From the NCBI RefSeq assembly GCF_000253255.1, contig NC_015580.1, positions 2,555,001 through 2,619,000 of the forward strand: a stretch of 64,000 bases of DNA, written 5' to 3'. Shown in pieces: positions 16,560 to 24,260 of this stretch. The notes below the pieces were generated by a model. It ran no database searches and had not been told where the DNA came from. It saw only the letters and a list, made by a program, of their open reading frames with translations. The stretch's first letter is position 1. Every line of letters starts with the position of its first letter. A program made the translations under genes and the position numbers. Origin of the DNA: Novosphingobium sp. PP1Y (GTDB taxonomy: Bacteria; Pseudomonadota; Alphaproteobacteria; Sphingomonadales; Sphingomonadaceae).

Positions 16560-16976
16560 ATGCCGCAGGAATGCATGGCATCCGGCTCAGACGCATCGTC
16601 GCTTGCCGAAATCAAGCAGATGTCAGGCCGGAGGATCGAAAATGGACGCAAACGCGAAGGTCTCACGCAGTCGATGCTGGCAAAGCGTGTGGGTCTTGGC
16701 GTCAGTTGGATCCGAGAGATCGAATCGGGCAACCCCAAAACGAAGATCGACGATCATCTGCGCTGCTCCGCGGCGCTTCGGATTTCGCCGAGCTACATTT
16801 TCATCCCCCTGCTGTTCACGGTGCATGGGTTGCGGTTCGCCCCGCAGCTGCTTGCCGGCAACCTCTTCGAGCTCGAGCGCCGCTGGCTTCAGTTCATCGT
16901 CGATCAGAACATTGCCGACATGCGCAAGACACTTTTCGACGGCGGAAGCGATGACCTTCTTGCGGAACAGAGATGA
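16560..16976 (+). CDS. XRE-family helix-turn-helix regulator
   Basis: 138 aa from ATG 16560 (a GTG immediately precedes it); the Shine-Dalgarno AGGAGT sits 5 bases upstream. An HTH_3 domain covers residues about 18-80: GRRIENGRKREGLTQSMLAKRVGLGVSWIREIESGNPKTKIDDHLRCSAAL, a typical Cro/CI-type fold. The C-terminal 60 residues (LLAGNLFELERRWLQFIVDQNI) are probably for dimerisation. Likely controls the element's own genes. An imperfect dyad ATTGTGT-ATCAG-ACACCAAT upstream (about 16487-16506) could be its operator. Confidence 0.85.
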   Translation: MPQECMASGSDASSLAEIKQMSGRRIENGRKREGLTQSMLAKRVGLGVSWIREIESGNPKTKIDDHLRCSAALRISPSYIFIPLLFTVHGLRFAPQLLAGNLFELERRWLQFIVDQNIADMRKTLFDGGSDDLLAEQR

Positions 16977-17144
16977 AACCGGGCCGGTCGCGATTGCGGC
17001 ATGGCCCAAATCGCAGGCCATCCCGCACGAAGAATTTGCCAACAAATCTCAAAAATATAGGGCGGAAAGGTCACATGAGAAACGGCCATCGTTCGAGCTT
17101 CGGGCGCAGAAGTCACATTTATCAATCTGCGAGGAGTTTCATCC

Positions 17145-17273
17145 ATGGTGCGAAACTGGCCGCCTGCGGCAAATGAATTTTCTGGCGCTTCCGATAATGG
17201 CGCAACGCAGTCGATCCGCACGGGATTGTTGGACTTCGAGCACATCACCGGGGCATCCGGTGGCCCACGATGA
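17145..17273 (+). pseudogene. upstream 42-codon frame of a MarR-like gene (probable frameshift)
   Basis: ATG 17145 has a good Shine-Dalgarno (GAGGAG, 8 bases upstream) and encodes 42 residues (MVRNWPPAANEFSGAS ... IRTGLLDFEHITG) before TGA 17271. The MarR-like winged-helix frame that follows is offset by +1, with no good ribosome site of its own. The simplest reading is that both were one gene and an indel at about 17250-17275 split it; alternatives are a leader peptide, a programmed frameshift or a sequencing error. Inference only. Confidence 0.45.
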
Positions 17274-17313
17274 CCTGGAGGGTGAGAGTCGGCCGCACCG
17301 GCAGCACGCATTC

Positions 17314-17736
17314 ATGCTCGAAGGAACTGGTTCAGCAGGCACCGCAGATGAGGATGAGGTTCACGCCACGGGGCTTCGGATAGCGAACTGGTGGCTGAAG
17401 GCCCGCCGCTTGCGGGAAGAAATGTTCGGTTCCGAGATGTTTGCCGAACCCGCCTGGGACATTTTGCTCGATCTCTACACGGCCGAAGCCAAGGGCGAGA
17501 GCGTGCAGATTTCCAGCCTCGCCGTAGCCGCACGCGTCCCGCACAGCACAGCCATCCGCTGGGCGAAGAACATGACTCGCTCGGGATTTCTGGTCCGGGA
17601 AAGGGATCCGACCGACGCCCGCCGCGTCCACATCCGACTGAGCCCCTGGGCCAAGGAACTGATGGAGAATTACCTTGCCAGATTGATCGGCCATGGGGCT
17701 TCATCGACGCAGATCATGCTCGAGCCTTCAGGATGA
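17314..17736 (+). CDS. MarR-like winged-helix regulator (N-terminus uncertain)
   Basis: 140 aa if read from ATG 17314; the same frame is open upstream with ATGs at 17173 and 17200, and the real N-terminus may come from the frame at 17145. The wHTH is clear: GLRIANWWLKARRLREEMFG, FAEPAWDILLDLYTAEAKGE, SSLAVAARVPHSTAIRWAKNMTRSGFLVRERDPTDARRVHIRLSPWAKELM. This family occurs in many sphingomonads, including on mobile elements. A DNA-binding regulator; target unknown. It lies between the XRE and MucR genes in the element's control region. Confidence 0.7.
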   Translation: MLEGTGSAGTADEDEVHATGLRIANWWLKARRLREEMFGSEMFAEPAWDILLDLYTAEAKGESVQISSLAVAARVPHSTAIRWAKNMTRSGFLVRERDPTDARRVHIRLSPWAKELMENYLARLIGHGASSTQIMLEPSG

Positions 17737-17875
17737 ACTACCCACAAATCTCGTAGAACCGTGCGGAAACTCATCAGGGATATTTGTGCGGCAATCTTTT
17801 CAACACTTATTGCGGGCGATAGAGGCTCGGTGAGTATTCTTTTATGCGCCGCCCTAAACGGAAGGATCCCGATAG

Positions 17876-18361
17876 ATGGACAATCAGCCGGTTGCCGCCC
17901 TCGACCTGCTCGCTCTAACAGCCGATATCGTTTCCGCGCATGTTTCCAACAATAATTTGTCTATTGCCGATGTGCCGGCGTTGATTGTCAACGTTCATGC
18001 CTCGCTTGCTGGACTGGGTGCCGCGGATGAACCTGCAGCGGCTGAACAGGAGCCAGCGGTTTCGATCAGGCGATCGGTCAAGCCGGACTACATTGTCTGC
18101 CTCGAGGACGGCAAGAAACTGAAGATGCTCAAGCGCCATCTGATGACGCATTACCAGCTGACGCCTGACCAGTACCGCGCCAAGTGGAACCTGCCGACCG
18201 ACTATCCCATGGTCGCGCCCGACTATGCCGAGCGGCGGCGCGCGCTGGCGAAGAAGATCGGCCTTGGCCGCAAGCCGGGTAAGGTTGCAGCGAAAGCACC
18301 GCCCGCGCCGATGGCGAAGGCACCCCGCAAGAAACTATCCGCTACTCCTTTTCAAGGCTGA
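17876..18361 (+). CDS. MucR/Ros-family zinc-finger transcriptional regulator
   Basis: 161 aa from ATG 17876, preceded by CGGAAGGA. N-terminal helical segment, then the Ros/MucR domain (residues about 65-125): KPDYIVCLEDGKKLKMLKRHLMTHYQLTPDQYRAKWNLPTDYPMVAPDYAERRRALAKKIGLGR. The C2H2-like ligands of this family would be the Cys of YIVCLEDG and the two His of KRHLMTHY; the first Cys of the pair is not present, as in some MucR proteins. The basic, Ala/Pro/Lys-rich tail is H1-like. Family knowledge: alphaproteobacterial repressor/nucleoid-like protein. It is followed closely by an HU gene. Confidence 0.92.
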   Translation: MDNQPVAALDLLALTADIVSAHVSNNNLSIADVPALIVNVHASLAGLGAADEPAAAEQEPAVSIRRSVKPDYIVCLEDGKKLKMLKRHLMTHYQLTPDQYRAKWNLPTDYPMVAPDYAERRRALAKKIGLGRKPGKVAAKAPPAPMAKAPRKKLSATPFQG

Positions 18362-18413
18362 GGAACGCTCGTCATTCCTGGGCCTCTGGATCACCACCGA
18401 CTGGAGAAATTTG

Positions 18414-18689
18414 ATGAACAATGCCGAACTCGCCGAACTGGTCGCCACCGCCAACGATCTTACCAAGGCGGATGCCCGCAAGATCGTCGATTCCGTGTTT
18501 GTCTCGATCGGCGAAGCCGCGGCGCGTGGTGAAGAGGTCGCTTTGAATGCGTTCGGGAAGTTCAAGGTGAAGCATACTCCGGCACGCGAAGGCCGTAACC
18601 CGGCCAATGGCGAGACAATAATGATCGCGGCCTCCAGGAAGCTGACCTTCTCGGCAGCGAAGGCGGTGAAGGACAAACTTAACGGATGA
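18414..18689 (+). CDS. HU-family DNA-binding protein
   Basis: 91 aa from ATG 18414, the usual HU length. Conserved features: MNNAELAELVATANDLTKADARKIVDSVF (helices 1-2), GEEVALNAFGKFKVKHTPAREGRNPANGETIMIAASRKLTFSAAKAVKDKLN, with the DNA-binding arm GRNPANGE. Element-borne nucleoid protein; could help integrase/excisionase assemble the recombination complex or silence the element. A hairpin 47 bases after the stop is a probable terminator. Confidence 0.95.
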   Translation: MNNAELAELVATANDLTKADARKIVDSVFVSIGEAAARGEEVALNAFGKFKVKHTPAREGRNPANGETIMIAASRKLTFSAAKAVKDKLNG

Positions 18690-18735
18690 TCCTTCGCACC
18701 GACTCTTGACCTTCGGCAACCGTCGTCGCGCAAGC

Positions 18736-18760
18736 AGCCTCCCGTCCCCGACGGGGGGCT
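18736..18760 (+). terminator. probable terminator after HU gene
   Basis: An 11-pair stem (AGCCTCCCGTC / GACGGGGGGCT, one G-U pair) with a CCC loop, 46 bases after the HU stop. The tract that follows (GTCGTCATTT) is only weakly T-rich, so termination may be partial. Confidence 0.55.
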
Positions 18761-19112
18761 GTCGTCATTTACGATTTCTATCGTCGCTGGCGCAATTTCC
18801 ATTCTCGTAACGAGTTCGCCATCATAACGGCTGCGGCAATCGAGTGCGGCAAATCGTCCTTCACGCGGTCTGCCGATTTCCATATCATCAAAGTGCTTCA
18901 TGGCCGTTCGGCAGGGTTTCGGAAGGAAACCTGTCGGTGCAACTGTCCGGCCAAATTTCTCCACATCGGTCGCCGCTTGCCAGTTCCATGGCCAATTTTT
19001 GGTCGCGGAACGCGGTTCCCGGATACGGGCTTTGTCTTGGTCCCGACCCCACGGAGGGAGGGGGAAAAGACATAGCGGCACGCTTCGGGTGTCTTCCTGG
19101 CGCGCCATCATC
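18761..19112. other. non-coding stretch before xis-int
   Basis: About 350 bases with no supported gene. Open frames on both strands here have no recognisable motifs or convincing ribosome sites. A recombination directionality site or the xis-int promoter may lie here; nothing specific is visible. Confidence 0.4.
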
Positions 19113-19325
19113 ATGACCGCAGAGACTGGCGTCGTTCATGCCCGCTATGTTCGCATCAAGAAGTTCGCGGAATTGACCGGCTACACGGAGAAGGCGATCT
19201 ACCACAAGATCGAGAACGGCACCTGGCTTCAGGGCCGTCACTATCGCCGTGCGCCCGACGGCCATATCTGCATAGACATGGAAGGATTCTACCGATGGGT
19301 AGAAGGGGCCGCGGGTCCGGTGTAG
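19113..19325 (+). CDS. excisionase-like small DNA-binding protein
   Basis: 70 aa from ATG 19113. YVRIKKFAELTGYTEKAIYHKIENGTWLQGRHYRRAPDGHICIDMEGFYRWVEG is the winged-helix pattern of excisionase/AlpA-type proteins (MerR-like HTH with a wing). It overlaps the integrase start by 31 bases, the classical xis-int coupling. Inference: recombination directionality factor for the element. Confidence 0.8.
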   Translation: MTAETGVVHARYVRIKKFAELTGYTEKAIYHKIENGTWLQGRHYRRAPDGHICIDMEGFYRWVEGAAGPV

Positions 19326-20455
19326 AGCCGTTGAAATCCTGCATACGCGTTACATTCGTCTGGCTTGGCAGGCGCTGCCGGGAAACGCTCGACCTTCAGC
19401 CTACGCCCGCCAACATCAAGGCCGCAGAGCGGTTGATGGCGAAGGTGTTCCAGGAGATCGAACTCGGGGTCTTCGACTACGAAACCACATTCCCGAAATC
19501 TGCTCAGACGGCCGGGGTGCGGGGGTTCACGACCATTGCCAGGGAGTGGCTCGAAACCGTGACGGCGGAAAAATCGACCATGCAAGGCTACACGGCGGCA
19601 ATCGAGAAGATTTGGGGGCCGGCATTCGGCGAGCGCCAGTTGGCCAGCATCAAGCCCAGCGAGATCAAGCGAGAAATCGCCAAGCTGGCCAAGCGTGTCA
19701 GCGGAAAGACCGTCAACAACAACCTTATTCCTTTGCGCGCCATTTTTGCCACTGCGGTCGACGATGGGATTATCGACCGATCTCCCCTCGAGCGGATTCG
19801 TAACCTCAGCCATCAGGCGCCGATGCCCGATCCATTCGACCGCGAGGAGATGGAGCGGATCCTTGTCTACCTACGCGACTACTTCGACCAGCAAGTCTGG
19901 AACTGGTACGAATTCGCCTTCGGAACGGGTATGCGACCGAGTGAACAGATAGTCGTCCAGTGGAGCGACATCGACTGGAAACGCCGGACCATCCGCGTTC
20001 AGCGAGCCCGCGTACGTCACGTCCTCAAGTCGACCAAGACCCGAAGCGCTCGAGATGTCGATCTCACCAGCCGTATGATCGCCGTGCTCCAACGGCAGAA
20101 AGTACACAGCTTCATGCGGGGTGCGGATACACCGGTCTTCATCAATCCGGTGACGAACACGCCGTGGCCGGACGTACAGGATCAGCGCAAACTTTATTTT
20201 CATCCCGCCCTGCGGGCATTGGGCATCCGGAGCCGCGATGCCTATCAGACGCGTCATACTTACGCGACGACGGCGCTCATGGCGGGCGTGAACCCTGCCT
20301 ACATCTCACGGCAATTAGGTCATCGCAGCGCGGCCATGCTGTTCAAGCATTATTCGAAGTGGATCGACGGTGCTGACGGCGGGCGAGAAGCAGCGAAACT
20401 CGAGGTTCTCTACAGCAGCGATGAAGGTGGCTCGGCAAGGGCCGAACAGGCGTAA
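19295..20455 (+). CDS. int: tyrosine-recombinase integrase of the ICE
   Basis: 386 aa from ATG 19295. N-terminal arm-type binding region (residues 10-60), core-binding SAM-like domain (FTTIAREWLETVTAEKSTMQGYTAAIEKIWG, about 75-170), and catalytic domain (about 180-375). Catalytic residues visible: Arg in FGTGMRPSEQ, Lys in LKSTKTRSARDVDL (likely), His-x-x-Arg-region QTRHTYATTALM, GHRS, and nucleophile Tyr in LFKHYSKWI. The gene points at the tRNA-Glu array and ends 50 bases from the first tRNA 3' end, strongly suggesting tRNA-Glu as attB. Intact. Confidence 0.95.
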   Translation: MGRRGRGSGVEPLKSCIRVTFVWLGRRCRETLDLQPTPANIKAAERLMAKVFQEIELGVFDYETTFPKSAQTAGVRGFTTIAREWLETVTAEKSTMQGYTAAIEKIWGPAFGERQLASIKPSEIKREIAKLAKRVSGKTVNNNLIPLRAIFATAVDDGIIDRSPLERIRNLSHQAPMPDPFDREEMERILVYLRDYFDQQVWNWYEFAFGTGMRPSEQIVVQWSDIDWKRRTIRVQRARVRHVLKSTKTRSARDVDLTSRMIAVLQRQKVHSFMRGADTPVFINPVTNTPWPDVQDQRKLYFHPALRALGIRSRDAYQTRHTYATTALMAGVNPAYISRQLGHRSAAMLFKHYSKWIDGADGGREAAKLEVLYSSDEGGSARAEQA

Positions 20456-20504
20456 GCCGCGCCGAATTGGGTGTCGCTGCCGGTGGTATTGCGACGTGCT
20501 TTGG

Positions 20505-20579
20505 TGGTGACCCCTACGAGAATCGAACTCGTGTTTCAGCCGTGAGAGGGCCGCGTCCTAACCGCTAGACGAAGGGGCC
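20505..20579 (-). tRNA. tRNA-Glu (CTC), diverged copy at ICE junction
   Basis: 75 bases including encoded CCA. Acceptor GGCCCCT / AGGGGTC, anticodon loop CTCTCAC (anticodon CTC), T-stem ACGAG / CTCGT. Compared with the next two copies it lacks one base in the D-loop (GCGGTTAGG against GCGGTCTAGG), and two T-stem positions are changed in a compensatory way. All stems still pair, so it should be functional. Its 3' end faces the integrase. It may be carried by the element rather than native. Confidence 0.93.
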
Positions 20580-20669
20580 AAATGCCGCAAAATTCTATTG
20601 CAAAAAACGCAATACTCCCACGACGCTCCCACGGAGCAAGTACATATGCAGCGAAATCAGCCACATAAG

Positions 20670-20745
20670 TGGTGACCCCTACGGGACTCGAACCCGTGTT
20701 TCAGCCGTGAGAGGGCCGCGTCCTAGACCGCTAGACGAAGGGGCC
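20670..20745 (-). tRNA. tRNA-Glu (CTC)
   Basis: 76 bases including CCA. Cloverleaf with acceptor GGCCCCT / AGGGGTC, anticodon CTC in CTCTCAC, T-arm ACGGGTTCGAGTCCCGT. Identical in arms to the third copy except for the anticodon base. Second in a tandem of three tRNA-Glu genes. Confidence 0.96.
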
Positions 20746-20783
20746 ATATAGCCATTTGAAAGCCTGCCTGGCGCAGCACCGGA

Positions 20784-20859
20784 TGGTGACCCCTACGGGA
20801 CTCGAACCCGTGTTTCAGCCGTGAAAGGGCCGCGTCCTAGACCGCTAGACGAAGGGGCC
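20784..20859 (-). tRNA. tRNA-Glu (TTC)
   Basis: 76 bases including CCA. The anticodon loop CTTTCAC gives anticodon TTC, the main glutamate tRNA that reads GAA and GAG. Otherwise the same as the middle copy. Lies 116 bases downstream of recJ on the same strand. Confidence 0.97.
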
Positions 20860-20975
20860 ATTCCGAGCTGCGCCGGAGGCAGGACCGGCCCTCTAGCGGT
20901 GGGTTGCGGGGGGGTCAACCCCCTGATCGCAGATAAATTGCACTCTTTGTGGCACGCTATTGAGGCAGGCTGGTT

Positions 20976-22763
20976 TCAGTCCGCAAATGCGGCATCGTCG
21001 ATATGCAATTCGGCTTGGGGGCGGCTGCCCCAGTCGTCGATCTTCGCTCGTCCGGCAAGCCAGAGGCGGCGCCCCTGCGAGGCATGGAGGAGGGCCTGGC
21101 CCATCTCGGTTTCGGCCGAACGGAAGGCCATGGCCTTGAAACGGCCCCCATCCGTTCCGCCGACGATCAGCCGGACGTGGTCTGCGCCCACGATGTCGGC
21201 CTTGACGATCCGCACCGGGCCGACTGCGACGCGCGGCCCCGGCCAGCCCATGCCGTAGGGACCGGCGCTTTCCAGCGTTTCGACCAGCGTAGGAGTCAAT
21301 CCGCCCGGTGCGAGTGCGAGGTCGAGCAACATCGCCTGGTTCGCGCTGGCATGGGCCACATCGGTGGCGAGACGCGAATCGAGCCATTCGGACAAGGCTT
21401 CGAGCTTGTCGGGCGCGATAGTCAGCCCCGCCGCCATGGCATGTCCGCCGCCCGCCACGAGCAGGCCTGCCTCGCGCGCGGCAATGATCGCGGCGCCAAG
21501 GTCGACCCCGGTAATCGAGCGTCCCGATCCCTTGCCGTTGCCCGCTTCGTCCGCGTCGAGCGCGATGACGAGCGTCGGCTTGCCGGTCTTTTCCTTGATC
21601 CGCCCGGCCACGATGCCGATGACCCCCGGGTGCCACCCGGCTCCGGCGAGTACGAGCACCGCGCGGTTGTGCTGGCGATCGATCTGCGCTTCGGCCGCTT
21701 CCTGAACCACCTGCTCGATCGCGCGCCTCTCGTCGTTGAGGCGTGAGAGCTGGGCAGCGATGTCGCGCGCTTCGTCGGGATCGGTGGTGGTCAGCAGGCG
21801 AACGCCCAGCGTCGATTCGCCCACGCGGCCCCCGGCATTGATGCGCGGGCCGAGGGCAAAGCCCAGGTCGCTGCACGTTGGCGCGCGGTTGAGACGGCTT
21901 GCGTCGATAAGCGCCGACATGCCGATGTTGTCGCGCCGGGCCATGACCTTCAGGCCTTGGGCGACGAGGGCGCGGTTGAGGCCGTGGAGCGCGGCGACAT
22001 CGGCCACGGTGCCCAGTGCCACGAGGTCGAGAAGTGCGAAAAGGTCTGGTTCGCGGCGCTCGGCGAAGAAGCCCTGACGGCGCAAGGTGCGCACAGTGGC
22101 GACGGCAAGCAGGAAGGCGACACCGACGGCGGCAAGATGGCCGTGATCGGCGCCGATGGCGCTTTCGTCGAGACGGTTCGGATTGACCAGCGCAGCGGCG
22201 CGCGGCAGTTCCGGCGAGCACTTGTGATGGTCGACGACGATCACGTCGACACCCGCGCCGTGGGCCATTTCCAGCGCTTCATGCGCCATCGCGCCGCAGT
22301 CGACGGTGACGATCAGACTGGAGCCTTCTCCGGCAATGCGTACGAGCGCCTCTCCCGATGGGCCGTAGCCTTCAAGCAGGCGGTCGGGAATGTAGTAGCG
22401 GGCATCGTGCCCCAGTGAGCGCATCAGCAGGATCAGCAGGGCTGCGCTCGTCGCTCCGTCGACGTCGTAGTCGCCATAGACCGTCACGGCCTCGCCGGTC
22501 ATGATCGCCTGTGCCAGCCTTTCGGCGGCGGCGTCCATGTCGCGGAATTCGGACGGATCGGGCAGGAAAGCCCGCAGCGAGGGGGTGCGATGGCGGTCCA
22601 GCTCCTCACGCGGGACGCCGCGCGAAAGCAGGAGCTGGGTGACGATGTCGTTTTCCAGCCCGCCCGGGCCGTCCGAGAGGTCCATGTTGCCGCCGCGCCA
22701 GCGCCAGGCCTTGCCGGTGAGGGATTTGTCGATGCCGAAGAGTGAAGCAGATCGAGAAGCCAT
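20976..22763 (-). CDS. recJ: RecJ, single-stranded-DNA 5'-3' exonuclease
   Basis: 595 aa from ATG 22763; an open frame extends further upstream without a good start. DHH-type motifs: YGDYDVDGATSAALL (motif I, about residue 85), IVVDHHKCS (DHH), GxRINAGGRVG in ALGPRINAGGRVGES, and DHHA1 features near the end (LLVAGGGHAMAAGLTI, about residue 435). Recombination and mismatch repair; also processes stalled forks. Stands alone between the tRNA genes and a divergent oxidoreductase. Confidence 0.96.
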   Translation of the reverse strand: MASRSASLFGIDKSLTGKAWRWRGGNMDLSDGPGGLENDIVTQLLLSRGVPREELDRHRTPSLRAFLPDPSEFRDMDAAAERLAQAIMTGEAVTVYGDYDVDGATSAALLILLMRSLGHDARYYIPDRLLEGYGPSGEALVRIAGEGSSLIVTVDCGAMAHEALEMAHGAGVDVIVVDHHKCSPELPRAAALVNPNRLDESAIGADHGHLAAVGVAFLLAVATVRTLRRQGFFAERREPDLFALLDLVALGTVADVAALHGLNRALVAQGLKVMARRDNIGMSALIDASRLNRAPTCSDLGFALGPRINAGGRVGESTLGVRLLTTTDPDEARDIAAQLSRLNDERRAIEQVVQEAAEAQIDRQHNRAVLVLAGAGWHPGVIGIVAGRIKEKTGKPTLVIALDADEAGNGKGSGRSITGVDLGAAIIAAREAGLLVAGGGHAMAAGLTIAPDKLEALSEWLDSRLATDVAHASANQAMLLDLALAPGGLTPTLVETLESAGPYGMGWPGPRVAVGPVRIVKADIVGADHVRLIVGGTDGGRFKAMAFRSAETEMGQALLHASQGRRLWLAGRAKIDDWGSRPQAELHIDDAAFAD

Positions 22764-22933
22764 GCCATCCCGATTATACGAGCGCGTCACCAGCGGGAAG
22801 GCTTCAGCCCACAGGTTCATGCCCTTTCAACAGGGCAGGGCGTGACAGCGGGCCCCGATCGGGCCTAAATTCGCTGGATGGCAGCGCTTCCCCCCGATCT
22901 GGCAATCCGCCCCATGGGCCCGGACTTGTTGCC

Positions 22934-23419
22934 GTGAGCGAGGCAGTTCTCGCCGTCATCTGGCATTCGCGGACGGGCGCCTCGCGGGCGATGGCGGCGC
23001 AAGTGGCCGAGGGGGCCGGAAGCCGCGCGCGGCTGATTGCAGCGGCGGATGTCGTGCCAGAGGATCTGCTGGTCGCAGGTGCCTATGTCTTCGTCTGTCC
23101 GGAAAATCTCGCGACGATGTCCGGCATGATGAAGGAGATGTTCGACCGCTGTTATTATCCGGTGCTCGGCCGCATCGAGGGCAGGGCCTATGCCACTGTC
23201 ATTGCGGCGGGATCGGATGGGGCGGGCGCACAGGCGCAGATCGATCGCATAGCCAGGGGCTGGCGGCTCAAGCGGGTGGCCGAACCGATGATCGTCAATC
23301 TGCAGGCGCAGACGCCGCAGGAAATTCTCGCCCAAAAGACGGTCCCGAGCAGGCGTCTGGAGGAATGCCGAGAACTGGGCGTGTTGATGGGCGAAGGGCT
23401 TTCGATAGGCATTTTCTGA
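22934..23419 (+). CDS. flavodoxin-fold / NAD(P)H-dependent oxidoreductase family protein
   Basis: 161 aa from GTG 22934; the frame is open upstream, so the start is uncertain. AVIWHSRTGASRAMAAQVAEGAG is the flavodoxin FMN-phosphate loop (SxTGxT variant). It continues AADVVPEDLLVAGAYVFVCPENLATMSGMMKEMFDRCYYPVLGRIEGRAYATVIAAGSDGAGAQAQIDRIARGW, as in NADPH-dependent FMN reductase/WrbA-like small proteins. Cofactor inferred from the loop; substrate unknown. Divergent from recJ. Confidence 0.8.
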   Translation: MSEAVLAVIWHSRTGASRAMAAQVAEGAGSRARLIAAADVVPEDLLVAGAYVFVCPENLATMSGMMKEMFDRCYYPVLGRIEGRAYATVIAAGSDGAGAQAQIDRIARGWRLKRVAEPMIVNLQAQTPQEILAQKTVPSRRLEECRELGVLMGEGLSIGIF

Positions 23420-23519
23420 AGTGGCGGCCTGCCGGATTAAGTTTCGGCAACCGGCTCGACGGCGTCGGGGGCAAGCAGGCAAATCGACGATTTTACGCCT
23501 AAGTCTCTGAAAGTACCCC

Positions 23520-24251
23520 ATGTCACCCCCGGACAGCCCTCACGAAAATTCCAATCCCGGTGCGTCGCTCCTCTTTGCCGAAGGCGCACGACCAACTGCT
23601 TGCGCTCTAGTATCCCTTTTTGATTCGCCGGCGATGCTGGGGATCGGCGCGGTTGTCGCCAATCGATCCCGTGTTCCCGGCAATGCGATAGAGGTGCTTT
23701 CCGGAGGGCTGGCATTCGATCTGCGCTTTGCAGAAGGTCAAGCGCTTCAGGACGGCGATGGCCGCCATTCGCCCAATGGGCAGGTCATTCGGATCGCGCC
23801 CGGCGAGCATGTTTCAGCGGGCGCGACCTTGCTCCCGGTCGTCAGGGCACTGGCGGGGCTCGTCGCCAATCTGGCGCTTCACTTGCCCGTTGCGGCGATC
23901 TCGTGGGATATGGCGGGCACCGTGGCGGAACCGCACGCGTTCTCGCGCTCGGCACTCAACTGGCTGGCCGGCGGGCCTTTTCCGGCGCAGTGTCTCACCT
24001 CGCTGTCGTTCAAATCGGACGGCAGCATCGTCAGCGAAGGGCTGATCCACTTTACCGGTCAGGAAATGCATCTCGTCGGCGCGGAAGGTGAAGACGAGGC
24101 AAGCACCATGCGCCTCGCTGTCGGCGTGGTCGATCAGCTGGTGCGACAGGGGCGGCTGCTGCTTCCCATGGAACTTACCGTTGCCGGTGCCGCACTGCTG
24201 GCCGAACCCTCGCAATTCGAGGATCGGGTCTGGGTCTGGCGCAAGCGCTAG
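23520..24251 (+). CDS. hypothetical sphingomonad protein
   Basis: 243 aa from ATG 23520. No signal peptide. Alternating hydrophobic pattern with LPVAAISWDMAGTVAEPHAFSRSALNWLAGGPFPAQCLTSL and SIVSEGLIHFTGQEMHLVGAEGEDEASTMRLAVGVVDQLVRQGRL. Ends in WVWRKR. The family is not recognised; the composition is that of a real, soluble cytoplasmic protein. It is convergent with the nitronate monooxygenase-like gene, 9 bases apart. Confidence 0.7.
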   Translation: MSPPDSPHENSNPGASLLFAEGARPTACALVSLFDSPAMLGIGAVVANRSRVPGNAIEVLSGGLAFDLRFAEGQALQDGDGRHSPNGQVIRIAPGEHVSAGATLLPVVRALAGLVANLALHLPVAAISWDMAGTVAEPHAFSRSALNWLAGGPFPAQCLTSLSFKSDGSIVSEGLIHFTGQEMHLVGAEGEDEASTMRLAVGVVDQLVRQGRLLLPMELTVAGAALLAEPSQFEDRVWVWRKR

Positions 24252-24260
24252 GCGCGCGCG

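Noticed and set aside
16603..17300. Long N-terminal extension of the MarR-like frame from 16603
   Set aside because: It reads through the XRE gene in another frame and has no domain; kept only the winged-helix part.
18335..19114. 259-codon minus-strand frame opposite HU and the gap before xis
   Set aside because: Half of it is antisense to HU. The rest (around MKHFDDMEIGRPREGRFAALD) looked briefly like a PilZ-type domain but lacks the RxxxR and DxSxxG motifs.
20580..20669. Possible attachment-site repeat between the first and second tRNA-Glu
   Set aside because: The spacer has no copy of the tRNA 3' end beyond the genes themselves and no clear direct repeat.
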